A stretch of DNA of 64,000 nucleotides from Notamacropus eugenii (GCF_028372415.1 NC_092872.1:515902224-515966223), one strand, 5' to 3'; counted from the stretch's first letter, positions 26,558-37,220 are shown. Numbers and translations: made by a program. Notes: generated by a model not told the origin, from the letters alone.

Positions 26558-29500
26558 GACTATCGGACAAAACCCTTTTGCTGTAGTGCTTGTCCATTTT
26601 CCTCAAAATTCTTTTCGGCCTACAAAAGTCACTTCCGGAATGTTCATAGTGAAGACTTTGAAAATAGGATTCTCCTTAATTGTCCCTACTGTACTTTCAA
26701 TGCAGACAAAAAGACTTTGGAAACGCACATTAAAATATTTCATGCTCCAAATGCCAGTGCACCAAGTGGCAGCATCAGCACTTTTAAAGATAAAAACAAA
26801 CATGATAGCCTTAAACCTAAGCAGGCTGACAGTGTAGAGCAAGCTGTTTATTACTGTAAGAAGTGCACTTACCGAGACCCTCTGTATGAAGTAGTTAGAA
26901 AGCACATTTACAGGGAACATTTTCAGCATGTTGCAGCACCTTACATAGCAAAGGCAGGTGAAAAGTCACTTAATGGTGCAGTCCCATTAAGTTCAAATAC
27001 CCGAGAGGAGGGAAGTATTCACTGCAAACGATGCCTTTTTATGCCGAAATCCTATGAAGCTTTAGTACAACATGTTATTGAAGATCATGAACGTATAGGC
27101 TATCAGGTGACAGCAATGATAGGGCATACCAATGTAGTGGTTCCAAGATCTAAACCATTGATGCTAATTGCTCCAAAACCACAGGAGAAAAAGCCTATGG
27201 GACTCCCACAAAGAGTTGGTTCCCTTGCCTCTGGAAATGTCCGATCTCTTCCATCACAGCAGATAGTGAATCGACTCACTATACCAAAGCCTAATTTAAA
27301 TTCTACAGGAGTAAATATGATGTCTAACGTCCATCTCCAACAGAATAATTATGGAGTCAAATCAGTAGCCCAGAGTTACGGTGTTGGTCAGTCAGTAAGA
27401 CTAGGTTTAAGTGGTAATGCACCCGTTTCCATTCCTCAGCAGTCTCAGTCAATGAAACAGCTACTGCCCAGTGGGAATGGGAGATCTTATGGTCTTGGCT
27501 CAGAGCAGAGGTCACAGGCACCAACAAGATACTCTCTACAGTCTGCCAATTCATCTTCTCTTTCATCAAGCCAATTGAAGTCATCCTCTCTCTCTCAGTC
27601 GCAGTCAGCATCTAGAGTATTAGGTCAGTCCAGTTCAAAACCCGCTGCTGCTGCTGCCGCCGCCGCCGCCGCTGCTGCTGCTGCCGCTGCTGCTGCTGCT
27701 ACAGGCCCTTCTGCAGCAACCAATACTTCATCAACACAAAAGTGGAAAATTTGTACAATTTGTAATGAGCTGTTCCCTGAAAATGTCTACAGTGTTCACT
27801 TTGAAAAGGAGCATAAGGCAGAGAAGGTGCCTGCAGTTGCTAACTACATAATGAAAATACACAATTTCACTAGTAAATGTCTATATTGTAATCGCTATTT
27901 GCCCACTGATACTTTGCTTAACCACATGTTAATCCATGGTCTCTCTTGTCCATATTGCCGTTCAACTTTTAATGATGTGGAAAAGATGGCTGCTCACATG
28001 CGAATGGTTCATGTTGATGAAGAAATGGGACCCAAAACTGATTCCACTTTAAGCTTTGATTTGACATTGCAACAGGGTAGTCACACTAACATACATCTGC
28101 TTGTAACCACGTACAACTTGAGAGATGCCCCGGCTGAATCTGTAGCTTATCATGCCCAGAATAATCCCCCAGTTCCCCCAAAGCCACAGCCAAAAGTTCA
28201 GGAAAAGGCAGATGTCCCTATAAAGAGCTCACCTCAAGCTGCAGTACCCTATAAAAAAGATGTAGGTAAAACACTTTGTCCTCTATGCTTTTCAATCCTA
28301 AAAGGACCCATCTCTGATGCACTTGCACATCATTTACGGGAGAGGCACCAGGTTATTCAGACGGTTCATCCAGTTGAGAAAAAGCTCACCTACAAATGCA
28401 TCCATTGCCTTGGTGTATACACTAGTAACATGACAGCCTCAACAATCACATTGCATCTGGTTCACTGCAGAGGTGTTGGAAAGACCCAAAATGGCCAAGA
28501 TAAAACAAATGCTCCTTCTCGGCTCAATCAATCTCCAGGGCTGGCACCCGTAAAGCGTACTTATGAGAACATAGAATTTAATTTGCTGAAAAAGAGGAAG
28601 TTAGATGATGAGGTAGATACACCCTCCATCTTTGAAGAAAAACCTGAAGAGCCGGTTGTCTTAGCTTTAGACCCCAAGGGTCATGAAGATGATTCATATG
28701 AAGCAAGAAAAACATTTCTTACAAAGTATTTCAACAAACAACCCTATCCCACTAGAAGAGAAATTGAAAAATTGGCTGCCAGTTTATGGTTATGGAAGAG
28801 TGACATTGCTTCTCATTTCAGTAATAAAAGGAAGAAATGTGTCAGAGATTGTGAAAAGTATAAACCTGGCGTGTTACTGGGTTTTAACATGAAAGAACTA
28901 AACAAAGTTAAACATGAGATGGATTTTGATGCTGAGTGGCTATTTGAAAATCATGATGAAAAGAATTCTAGAGTCAATGCTAGTAAAACTGTTGATAAAA
29001 AATTAAACCTTGGGAAGGAAGATGACAGTTCCTCAGATGGTTTTGAAAATTTAGATGAAGAATCCAATGGAAGTGGTAGTCCTTTTGCTGCAACTTTTGA
29101 TGTTGAACATAAAATTCCTAATGATAGCATAGTGGAGAACCCAGAAGAAAGCGTTACCAAAATAACTACTGGGGACACTTTAGAATCTGAAGATAAGATA
29201 GACCAAAAAGATGAGGAAGATTCAAAATATGGAGATACTCATTCTACAGAGGAACCAACAAAACTAATACATGATGCCTCTGATAGTGATGTTGAACAAG
29301 ATGATCCTGTTGAATGGAAAGATGGTGCTTCTCCATGTGAAAGTGGGCCTGGTTCTCAACAGGTGTCTGACTTTGAAGACAATACATGTGAAATGAAACC
29401 TGGAGCATGGACTGATGAATCATCCCAGAGTGAAGATGCTGGAAGCAGCAAACCAGTTGCTGAAACAAAAGGTGCATCAGAAAGTGATGAAGAGCAGTTG

Positions 29501-29731
29501 AAATGGAAGAATAGTTCCTATGGAAAAGTAGAAGAATTTTGGTCCAAGGACCAGTCACAGTGGAAAAATGCATCTGAAAATGAGGAGAGTTTGTCCAACC
29601 CACAGATGGAGTGGCAGAATAGCACAATTGACAGTGAAGATGGAGAGCAATTTGATAATATGACTGATGGTGTTGCAGAACCAATACATAGCACCTTAAC
29701 CGGTGTAGAGTTGAGCAGCCAACAAGCATAA
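26558..29731 (+). CDS. ADNP: ADNP coding exon 3 of 3 (main exon: zinc fingers, NAP, homeodomain)
   Basis: This exon encodes residues 68-1124 and the stop TAA (29729-29731). Visible order: C2H2 fingers at about 74-97, 107-129, 165-188 and 221-244; the NAP octapeptide NAPVSIPQ at 354-361 with its SIP (EB-binding) core; a Ser/Gln-rich stretch; 19 alanines at 430-448; five more C2H2-like fingers near 464-486, 506-527, 529-552, 639-664 and 679-703; a PPVPPKP proline motif; basic cluster KKRK at 745-748; homeodomain about 776-836 ([18 protein letters not shown] in helix 3); PGVLL, a PxVxL HP1-binding motif, at 837-841; then an acidic Ser/Glu/Asp tail with WKD/WKN/WQN motifs at Trp 987, 1050, 1069 and 1086. 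The protein is nuclear; known partners are CHD4 and HP1. No frameshift or internal stop occurs. The 22 residues above the human length come largely from the alanine run. Confidence 0.98.
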   Translation, partial: DYRTKPFCCSACPFSSKFFSAYKSHFRNVHSEDFENRILLNCPYCTFNADKKTLETHIKIFHAPNASAPSGSISTFKDKNKHDSLKPKQADSVEQAVYYCKKCTYRDPLYEVVRKHIYREHFQHVAAPYIAKAGEKSLNGAVPLSSNTREEGSIHCKRCLFMPKSYEALVQHVIEDHERIGYQVTAMIGHTNVVVPRSKPLMLIAPKPQEKKPMGLPQRVGSLASGNVRSLPSQQIVNRLTIPKPNLNSTGVNMMSNVHLQQNNYGVKSVAQSYGVGQSVRLGLSGNAPVSIPQQSQSMKQLLPSGNGRSYGLGSEQRSQAPTRYSLQSANSSSLSSSQLKSSSLSQSQSASRVLGQSSSKPAAAAAAAAAAAAAAAAAAATGPSAATNTSSTQKWKICTICNELFPENVYSVHFEKEHKAEKVPAVANYIMKIHNFTSKCLYCNRYLPTDTLLNHMLIHGLSCPYCRSTFNDVEKMAAHMRMVHVDEEMGPKTDSTLSFDLTLQQGSHTNIHLLVTTYNLRDAPAESVAYHAQNNPPVPPKPQPKVQEKADVPIKSSPQAAVPYKKDVGKTLCPLCFSILKGPISDALAHHLRERHQVIQTVHPVEKKLTYKCIHCLGVYTSNMTASTITLHLVHCRGVGKTQNGQDKTNAPSRLNQSPGLAPVKRTYENIEFNLLKKRKLDDEVDTPSIFEEKPEEPVVLALDPKGHEDDSYEARKTFLTKYFNKQPYPTRREIEKLAASLWLWKSDIASHFSNKRKKCVRDCEKYKPGVLLGFNMKELNKVKHEMDFDAEWLFENHDEKNSRVNASKTVDKKLNLGKEDDSSSDGFENLDEESNGSGSPFAATFDVEHKIPNDSIVENPEESVTKITTGDTLESEDKIDQKDEEDSKYGDTHSTEEPTKLIHDASDSDVEQDDPVEWKDGASPCESGPGSQQVSDFEDNTCEMKPGAWTDESSQSEDAGSSKPVAETKGASESDEEQLKWKNSSYGKVEEFWSKDQSQWKNASENEESLSNPQMEWQNSTIDSEDGEQFDNMTDGVAEPIHSTLTGVELSSQQA
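27644..27700 (+). repeat. ADNP: (GCN)19 polyalanine-coding tract in ADNP
   Basis: Nineteen alanine codons in a row: four GCT, five GCC, four GCT, one GCC, five GCT. The interruptions between GCT and GCC make it less slippery than a pure repeat but show growth by local duplication. It replaces a run of about four alanines in human ADNP (from memory), between the Ser-rich stretch and the fifth zinc finger. Confidence 0.97.
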
Positions 29732-30304
29732 ACTGCCCTATTTCCTAAACATTGGTGGTAGGCTGTATTCTATAACTGTCGGATCTTTGCATTTCAGTGT
29801 GACTGCTAAGCTTAATTCAACTGGTACTGCCTTTTGAGTGCTAGGTCAACTGACTTCAGTGGTTGATGTGTGGCCACTCCTATTCCAGTGGTTATTTTTG
29901 AGTATGCTGTTGGCTAATCTTGCTTTAGAATCTGCTGTGGCAAGCACAGTAACTTAATGTGAAAAACCAATATGCTGGTGGCTCCGGAATGCACATGAGG
30001 AAAAGCAGAGATTTATTTTATCTGCATTCTCAACATTTATTTCACTCTGTATATGTTCAGTTGTATGTCCTTTTAAACCATTACCTTTATTCACATGGTA
30101 GTATAGGTCCAACATGTGAGCTACCAGTTCAATGTGTATAGTAGACTCTGGGGAAAATTGATTTTTTTTTCATGTATTCATTCTGAATAGTTAAAATATG
30201 TATATTTGTACAGTCTTTTAGACCTATTCAAGTGACGCTTATGATATTGTTCTTGTGTACCCATCATAGATTTGTTTCTCTTTTTTAGTGTTGCCCTGCT
30301 GTGT

Positions 30305-30310
30305 AATAAA
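30305..30310 (+). terminator. possible proximal poly(A) signal of ADNP
   Basis: AATAAA in GTGTAATAAATGC, about 575 bases after the stop codon. Canonical hexamer; usage is not shown by sequence alone. Confidence 0.4.
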
Positions 30311-30776
30311 TGCTATATCTAGTTTATCTAGCAAAAGCTTGAACCTGCTATAGTATGAACTTTTGACAGACTTAGTTTTTGCACATAATCTTGTACAATC
30401 TCAAACCAGAGGCCAGCAACATTAAAAAAATATATCTGGACTCTATTGTATTATAGAATTTTTTTGTTCTGAATATCCTCAAAATTACAGCCAACAAACT
30501 GGTATTTCAGATCCATTTTCTGAAATCTTTTAAGCTAAAATCACATGCAAGAAACAAGTTTGCAGCTAATTTTGACACCTTTTAGAACTGTATAAAAGTG
30601 TATTGTGTTGAGGCAGCAAACAAACTTGAGTGCTGCATTTTGGATATTTAGTTTTATCTTTAGTTAACGCACCAACATGTGGTGTATTCATTTATACCAT
30701 CTAATATATGACACACTGTTGTAGTATGTATAATTTTGTGATCTTTATTTCCCTTTGTATTCATTTTAAGCATCTA

Positions 30777-30782
30777 AATAAA
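30777..30782 (+). terminator. ADNP: main poly(A) signal of ADNP
   Basis: AATAAA in CATCTAAATAAATTGCTG, followed within 10-30 bases by TTGCTGTATTGTGCTTAATG, a good T/G-rich downstream element. The surrounding sequence resembles the 3' end of the mammalian ADNP mRNA as I remember it. Confidence 0.7.
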
Positions 30783-31076
30783 TTGCTGTATTGTGCTTAA
30801 TGTAAACATTGGCTTTATTACAAATAACAAAGCTTTGTACATTTGTATTTTGTGACATTGGAGGCCACAGAACCAAATTACCACAAGCATATGTAACTAC
30901 CAGCACCTGGTAGAGAACCAAGGCCTGCCATTTGTGGAAGATGATATTGATGATCTTGCAGATTTACAGATTCCTGTTACAAGTCATTCTATTACTCTTT
31001 TATTGCTATGATGAAAATGCTCTAGTTTTTAAGTTCTTTTGTCAAGCAGCAAGACTGCTTTTGTGTAAATGTCCCT

Positions 31077-31082
31077 AATAAA
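31077..31082 (+). terminator. possible distal poly(A) signal
   Basis: AATAAA in CCCTAATAAAAAATTTGGG with GGTTTGAGCACAAGTTGGG downstream. If used it extends the 3' UTR by 300 bases over sequence that is still repeat-free. Confidence 0.4.
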
Positions 31083-31224
31083 AAATTTGGGTTTGAGCAC
31101 AAGTTGGGAATAACTCAACTTGTAGACAGAATCTTAATTAAGTGGTGTTCTGTCTTCCTAAAGTGTATGTTTCCTTTCATTGCAAAGTAGGAGCAGTCTT
31201 ATTAAGTGAAATTCATAACTTTGG

Positions 31225-31415
31225 GATAGCTAGAATTACAATTTTGGGTTGAAGCAGCAAGTAGTAGTGAAAAGATATGCCCAGTTACAATTTCAGCCCC
31301 TCAACTAACTTGTGATCTAAAACCAAGTCACCTCACCTCCCTGAGCAGCACTGTTCTTTCTCTAAAATTAGGGAGAACCTAAAAGTTGTTTCCAACCATA
31401 ACATTCTATGATTTT
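31225..31415 (+). repeat. MIR / CORE-SINE fragment
   Basis: Sense MIR pattern, strongly diverged: CAACTAACTTGTGATCTAAAACCAAGTCACCTCACCTCCCTGAGC, then CTCTAAAATTAGGGAG and TTCCAACCATAACATTCTATGATT. It marks the first repeat beyond the ADNP 3' UTR. Confidence 0.65.
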
Positions 31416-31840
31416 CCAGTTTTTATTTGGTCAGTGTCCCAAAAAAAAGGAACTCAATCTAAAAGTAGATATTTTATCTATTAAAGTTTAGGGAAAAGCA
31501 GTGTTTAAAAGATCCATAATTGTCAGTTTAGATACTTCCTTCACCAATGCATATCATAACCCCTCTGTAATTTAGTCATCAGCAGTAGCTGTAACCAAAA
31601 ATTTTTGTCAGTTTGGTGAGCCTCTTTTAACTTTAACTTAGCTGATTCTTAAGCTTAGTCCCATCACTTGATCTGCATAGGAAGCTGTTCCAGCTCAGTA
31701 GGGCCTGCCAGAACTTGTCTTCTGCTGGCAAGCTTCAAGAAAAGCAGTGTGGAGGCATCAGAATAGGAAAGGCTGAGGAGAAAACGTTGTACCAAAAAAA
31801 GTGGATACCTTCAAACAAGCCTAGGTTCAGGAGATTCCCC
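31416..31840. other. intergenic DNA without recognised features
   Basis: AT-rich sequence following the first intergenic SINE. I see no gene, RNA or named repeat here. Confidence 0.4.
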
Positions 31841-32170
31841 ACACACAAAAGGATCTATCCCATAGAGTATACAAATTGATTTGAGGAATAGGTAAGATCA
31901 GAGAAAGCTTCACAGAGGAGGTGGCACCTGAGAGGAATTCTGAGAGGTGAAATGAAGAAGGAACCTATTATGTATATGAGAGGTTTTTGCAAAATATATA
32001 GACTGTAGATGGAATGTAGGGTTCTGGTAATAGCTAATAATCCAGTTTGACTAGAAAGAGAGGAAGTAATATGAAATAAGGTTGGAAATGTGGATCTGGA
32101 GGCAGATTTTTAGACCCAAAATGTTGGCCTAAGGAGTGTGCATTTTGACAGTAAAACATTTGCTTTGAGT
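31840..32170 (+). repeat. old mammalian repeat fragment (same family as 60690-61850)
   Basis: AGAAAGCTTCACAGAGGAGGTGGCACCTGAG, GGAACCTATTATG and the later GGAAGTAATATGAAATAAGG follow the order of an ancient mammalian repeat whose longest copy in this window starts at 60690. I cannot name the family securely. Confidence 0.55.
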
Positions 32171-32889
32171 TAGCATTCCTATCTTTAATAAGCTGAGATT
32201 TATATGATACTTTACCTTCTCACTTAATATATAGTGACTAACTTTGTTTTTTAAATAAAAGGCATAGCCTTCTGCCACCTTTGTAAAAGGAAGAAATCTT
32301 TATAATTAACCAGTTTCTACTTATAGCCTTTCTTTTAAAAAAAAAAAATGTGGCAAAAAAAGATATTCAGTATTATCTTGTTCACTCAGTTTTTATTGCT
32401 GACCTTAATGTCAGTTTTTTTAGATGATTTGTGGTCCGAAACTTGGCTCAGAGGTACCGGTTCCATGCAACAATCGTGTTTTTTTACCCAAAATTTGAGT
32501 CATTGAACCAACTTTGTCATTTATAATTGTTCATTGGTGGTGTTTTTAGGGGAACATCTGGATAAGGGAGTGTAGAAAGGAATTGTATGTGATTCAGTCA
32601 GTTATGTTTCTAGCTTTGTTAGGCCATGGAATAGAGAGTGAAATAATTAAATTGTTTCAAATAGTGCAAATGTTGCCGAATGTGAAAGAAGGGATTCTGT
32701 GAGGTCATTTTAAAGATTGAATTCTGAACCACTTGGGTCTACCAAAAAAAGATCCCTATCTTATTTGATACATGAATACCTCATTGTTAACTGTTGTCAG
32801 CACATACACTACTCAGTGTTCCCTCCACTCACTTTCTTCAGCTGAGAGTCAAAAATCACAAAATCTTGGCCGTAGCTCACGGATTTAGC

Positions 32890-33185
32890 AGTTGTGAAAC
32901 GGAGAGGCAATAGGTTTGGAGTCAAATGAGCTAGATTTGAATACCACTTCTACCTATTTAATATGTAACCTTGGACAGACCACCTCTCTTTTCTAGATTG
33001 TAAAATGAAGAAATTGGACAATCCTTTATAGAGGGACAAAATGTGTAGAGTAGAAGACTGACAGTTGAGGTGATCTGGTCTAGCTATGTAACTTACCACT
33101 TCTGTGGTAGGCTTTGTTTATTCTCTGTAAAAAGAGAACATTGAACTCTATCTCTATTCCAGCTATAAAATTCTTTGACTTGCCT
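32890..33185 (+). repeat. two MIR / CORE-SINE fragments in tandem
   Basis: Both halves (32890-33020 and 33040-33185) show the sense MIR ending, with CTCTCTTTTCTAGATTGTAAAATGAAG in the first and CTCTGTAAAAAGAGAACATTGAACTC in the second, each after a ...TATGTAACTT / TATGTAACCTTGG block. Old and diverged. Confidence 0.6.
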
Positions 33186-33189
33186 GACC

Positions 33190-34450
33190 TTTGTAATTCT
33201 TTACATACCATGGCCTCCGCCATCAATTTTTTTCCTAATTATGTTCATCTAAGATGATCTTAACTTTCTAAATACAAAGCTTCTTGGACAGATATCAAAG
33301 TTGGGGAAGGAAGGGGAAGTAAGCCTTAAGGAAAGAGTTTTGTAGTTGAATTGCAATGTGTCCTTTCTTGTAATAAGTGAAGCAAAATAATTACCCTGAG
33401 CTTGTACTATCCCCTTTAAATTGAATCAACATCTTTTAATAACTGAAGCATCAAACTGAAAACTTGCTCCTAGAAATGAAAGTTTTTTCCACATTATTTA
33501 GTAGGATTTACACTTAAAGTGGTATAAACACTACACTTGCTGTCACTAAGTCTGTAGCAGAATGTGACAGCTGTGTATGTTGAGCAGCCATCTGGGAGGC
33601 TAAGAATTGATAGCAAATTCTGCCTCTGAGACTTTGCTGTAAAGAGAAAAGGAAGAATGAGACAGCTGCATTACTTGCCTGTTACCTCTTTTCAGCCTAT
33701 CCATAAAGCTGGCTCTGGGAAAAAGGACTAGATTAACTTAAAGACTTTCAGCTCCCCAGAGGAGGAGCTAGTGGGCACCATATTAGAGCCAAGCTCTTCT
33801 ACCTTTAACACTGAGCCATGAGGATCTTTCTGGCTCCCTGTTAAACAACTAAGAGGTACCATGGTGTAGTAGAAAATGGATCAGAATCATGCCTCTCCTG
33901 TAACATTTGAGGCAAATGTGATATGGTAGCTATTGTCAAGTGTTAGGAAGTTTCACGTGGAGGGTAAGGATTAGACTTACCCTACTTATGGTCCCAGAGA
34001 GCAGAACAAGGAACAACATAAGGGAAGCAGATGTAATGAAAGGAGACGTTATACCTTCCACATCACTTCTTTCCCCATCACTGTTTGAATATATCATGAG
34101 TTGGCATAAGAAATTGGTAATTTTGGGGGAGTTTTGCAGAAGCTTCAGGCTAACACTCAAAGGCCAACAGATGACAGAGAAAAAGTTTCAAAATTCAGAA
34201 ATGCATAAAATATGTATAGTGTTATACAATATGGTGCTGTTGACACCCCATAAAAGAAAAAATTCAGACTTCTCTGGTATGAAGGGAGGGCCAAAAAATT
34301 TTACATGGATTTTCCAGATCACAGGGGCATCACATCCCTAACCTCCATGATGTGGAAGAGATAACTGTACTCCATAACTACTAGAGCTAAGCCCCTTTTG
34401 ATTCTAAATCTACGGTCCAATGAATGTGAAAATGTGTTCTCTAATTCACC
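33190..34450. other. intergenic DNA without recognised features
   Basis: AT-rich DNA. An open frame of 133 codons at 33940-34341 has no recognisable domain and no start or splice context; I treat it as chance. CR1/L3-like words (GTGTTAGGAAGTTTCACGTGGAGGG) occur near 33940 but are too short to annotate. Confidence 0.4.
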
Positions 34451-34454
34451 AATT

Positions 34455-35130
34455 TATTAAGCACTTTCTACGTATAAAACTTTGTTGTTAGTGTCAGGGA
34501 TACAAAGATGAAACAATGCCTGGCCCTCAGGAATCTTAGAATCTAATAGGAGATATAAGACACACAAGTATGTTAAGGCAGAATGAGGAAAAGTCTAAAC
34601 AAGGTGTTAAGAAATATGAGGAAGGTAAGATCATTTTGATGGATTTCAGATTTAGAACTGAAAGGGACCTTAGAGATTGTGGAAGGTATTGGTAGCTAGA
34701 CTAGGTCTTGAAAGATTTCAACAAGAAGAGATGGAGTGGGTACTCCATCAGCATGAAAGGGTGACAATGTAGTGCAGGGGTGAGGAACCTGCAGCCTTGA
34801 AGCCACATGTGACTTCTGGATCCTCAAATGTGGCCCTTTGAATTCAAAAACGATTTTGTTCTGTGAGTTTGGATTCATTCAAAGGCCCACACTTGAGGAC
34901 CTAGAGGGCTACGTGTGACCTCAAGGCAGCGGGTTTCCCCACCCTTGGTGTAGTGTGTTTGAGTGTTTGGAATAGTCAAATCATTGGAAAGAGGCTGGAA
35001 TCAGATGTGGGTGGCCTTTAATGCCAGGCTAAGAAGTCCATATTTTATTCTCTTAGCAGTGGACAGTTAGGAAAAGTTTTTGAATAGGGAGGACATGTTT
35101 ATGAAATTAAAGCACTCTCAGTGATAAAGT
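34455..35130 (+). repeat. old mammalian repeat, interrupted by a hAT MITE
   Basis: The left part (34455-34766) reads TTTATTAAGCACTTTCTACG, GTCAGGGATACAAAGATGAAACAATGCC and AGGAATCTTAGAATCTAATAGG. The right part (34956-35130) continues with GGCTGGAATCAGATG and GGAGGACATGTTTATGAAATTAAAGC. The same order is seen in the uninterrupted copy at 60690-61850. The MITE at 34775-34947 lies between them. Confidence 0.6.
34775..34947. mobile_element. near-palindromic hAT-type MITE with 8-bp target duplication
   Basis: The element begins CAGGGGTGAGGAACCTGCAGCC and ends with the inverse of CAAGGGTGGGGAAACCCGCTGCC. The two arms stay complementary over most of the 173 bases (for example GGATCCTCAAATGTGGCC against GGTCCTCAAGTGTGGGCC). 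It is flanked by ATGTAGTG (34767-34774) and GTGTAGTG (34948-34955), seven of eight bases the same, the size expected of hAT transposition. It has no coding capacity and would fold into a long hairpin. Confidence 0.88.
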
Positions 35131-35359
35131 AAGAAGTCCTATTTAAACAAAAAAAATTACTAAGATGCTTCACATTCAAGAACAGTAGACCAGATTTAGC
35201 TACCATATCGCTATGAATACAGAAGTATAACCTCTGAGTAGTTAGTCTTAACTGTTTACAGAATACAGCATATCTAAGTTAATACTTTTGATTACTAAGG
35301 CTGGTAATAATAGTTGTGTTCCCAAGCTGATCACTCTTCGTGAATGGAACAGAACTCCA

Positions 35360-35670
35360 CTGTGACAATCGGTCAACAAATATTAAGTGCATACTATACT
35401 CCAGCATTTGTTAGGTACTAGAGATACAAGTACAAAGGAAACCCTACTTCCCAGGGGCTTAGGAAAATTTTTCCTTACCATATAATAGAGGTAGAGTAGA
35501 AGGGACCTCAGAGACCATAGAGTCCAACTGTTGAATCTTAGAGATGAGAAAACTGAGGCTCTTGGAGGTCTAAGTGACACCCAAGGTCATATAGGTAGTA
35601 AATATTCATGGTAGAAGTCAAGTCTTGACTCCAGAAAGAATTCTGTCCTCTCTACTACCCTGCCTCCTTT
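35360..35670 (-). repeat. L2/MIR-type repeats
   Basis: 35360-35475 has TCAACAAATATTAAGTGCATACTATACTCC and ACTAGAGATACAAGTACAAAGG of the old mammalian repeat; 35480-35670 is an antisense MIR (GAAGGGACCTCAGAGACCATAG, GATGAGAAAACTGAGGC, GTGACACCCAAGGTCATA, CTCTCTACTACCCTGCC). Confidence 0.65.
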
Positions 35671-35954
35671 TAAGGTTTCATCCAACTTTGAGATCCTATG
35701 TTTATGAGCCTTTGACTCTCACCTCCCTTTACAGATAATGTGCTGCAATCTCTTCCTCACAATGGACATATTTCTGGGGAAGGCTCAATAAAAGTCATCT
35801 GATGGGATGACCAACTCAGCAATCAATCTTGCCGTATCTTAATTTCTGGAGGGTTTTCCTGCCCTCCTTAATATCTCACCTCTGACTGGGAAGCATCTGC
35901 AGGCAACCAAAACAAATAGAGCTTATACTCCTAAATTTAGAACATACAATATGA

Positions 35955-36240
35955 CAAAACATTTATTCACTCCCTACTGTGTACAGAGCACTTGCTAGAT
36001 GTTGGAAAGATACAAAGCTTAAATAAGACAAAATCACTGTCCTGAAGGAACTTTTATCCTGGTAACAAACAGAGCTATGATACACAAATATTGCATGTTA
36101 AGTATAATAGTAGGATGCAGAACAAAATGTTAAGTAAAGACTGAGGGAGAAGGTTCAAGGACATCTTTGGGGAGGAGATGGCATCTGATTTGGCTTGTGA
36201 AAGTGGGGGAAGTAAAGTAATATACTAGCAGCAGTTTTGA
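35955..36240 (+). repeat. old mammalian repeat fragment (same family as 60690)
   Basis: ACATTTATTCACTCCCTACTGTGTACAGAGCAC, GTCCTGAAGGAACTTTTATCC, CATCTTTGGGGAGGAGATGGCATCTGATTTGG repeat the order seen at 60690-60970. Confidence 0.6.
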
Positions 36241-36534
36241 CGTATATAAAATTAAAGGTTAGGGTTGGTGTAAGGTTGAATGCTTTTTAAGTCAAGGAAA
36301 TTGTGTGCCTTCCAAGGATATCCCTAGAATATATGTAGTACAGTCAGATGAATGTTTCTTCTCAGAAACAGAATCAGGTCACTCGGTCAAGAGGGGTAGG
36401 AGGATGGTCATTTTCTATGAAAATTTTCACTTATCCATGACCACACTGCAGGAGTTTGCCTGAAGGAAAAAGGCTTTGATATTGTGAGGAAGTGAAGATC
36501 ACCAGACTAGCTGACACAGCTCACAGTGCTCTAC

Positions 36535-37000
36535 TTTACAGGCAAATGGGGCTGTCAGCTACTCTGTTCTCATTCTGCCCTGTACCCGCTGCATGTGTTC
36601 ACATAGGCTATCCCTGATATCTAGAATATACCCTTTCCTCATCTTCTCTTGCTAAAATTATTTTCTTCCTTCAAGGACCAATTCACCTCCAGGAAGCCGT
36701 TCCAAACCTCCCTTCCCTCATCCCAACCTGAAAGTGATCTCTTCCCTAGGGCAGAGATCACTCCGGAGTGCTGCCTGAACCAGATTGAAATGTAATTAGG
36801 AAATATTTAACAAAATAAAAATACAATAGAATGTAGATAATGTCAGTATGCGATTTTCTGAGTTAAGGTGTGGCAGGCCTTCTCCCACCCTATTTCTATA
36901 TATGATTTAATCATTACTGCCCTAGGGCATTTGGTTTGTCCTTTGCTGTATTCTACTTTGTATATTTGTGTTTTTGCTGTTTTTTTATAATGGTATGTGT
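36535..37000 (+). repeat. L2-type LINE 3' end interrupted by a hAT MITE
   Basis: The left part (to 36751) reads TTCCTTCAAGGACCAATTCACCTCCAGGAAGCCGTTCC, a typical L2 3' region; the right part continues at 36920-37000 with CTAGGGCATTTGGTTTG and TATTCTACTTTGTATATTTG. The MITE at 36752-36919 separates them. Confidence 0.7.
36752..36919. mobile_element. hAT-type MITE with a perfect 8-bp target duplication
   Basis: 168 bases starting CAGAGATC and ending TTACTG, flanked on both sides by CCCTAGGG (36744-36751 and 36920-36927). The interior GAACCAGATTGAAATGTAATTAGG is the reverse complement of the 9684 and 38076 copies, placing all three in one family. Relative to them the left end is shortened. Non-autonomous. 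Confidence 0.9.
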
Positions 37001-37004
37001 AGTT

Positions 37005-37220
37005 TCAGAGAGGCAAATATAGGCTTGATATAAGGAAAAACTTTGTAACAATTAGACCAGTCCAGAAGTGAAACGAAGTGCATCAGGAGGTAGTGAGCTC
37101 CCCTTCATTAGAAGTCTTTCAGCAAAATCGGAATAATCACTTATGAGTATGTTGTTGAAGGGATTCTCTTTTGTGTTTATGGGTGATTACAGAAGCTTCT
37201 TGCAATACTGAAATTCTTTG
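37005..37220 (+). repeat. CR1/L3-like LINE 3' region
   Basis: GCTTGATATAAGGAAAAACTTTG, CAATTAGACCAGTCCAGAAGTGAAACG, AGGTAGTGAGCTCCCCTTCATTAG and TTGTTGAAGGGATTC occur in the order of the CR1/L3-type 3' end also seen at 37930. Confidence 0.6.

Larger units (their letters stand above)
29732..30800 (+). other. ADNP: ADNP 3' UTR
   Basis: After the stop codon the sequence is unique, AT-rich and free of recognised repeats for about 1.1 kb, unlike the DNA that follows from 31.2 kb. It ends at a canonical AATAAA (30777-30782) with a T/G-rich downstream element. The absence of transposons agrees with a constrained 3' UTR. Confidence 0.8.

Noticed and set aside
29244..29729. 161-codon antisense frame in the ADNP tail
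   Set aside because: Rich in His, Gln, Leu and Ser because it is the complement of acidic codons (GAA, GAT); no homology or promoter.
30830..31000. possible small coding exon near GATGATATTGATGATCTTGCAG
   Set aside because: The acidic open stretch is short, has no splice acceptor and lies in the probable distal 3' UTR.
33940..34341. 133-codon frame in the intergenic region
   Set aside because: No recognised domain, no splice or promoter context, and no codon pattern suggesting constraint.
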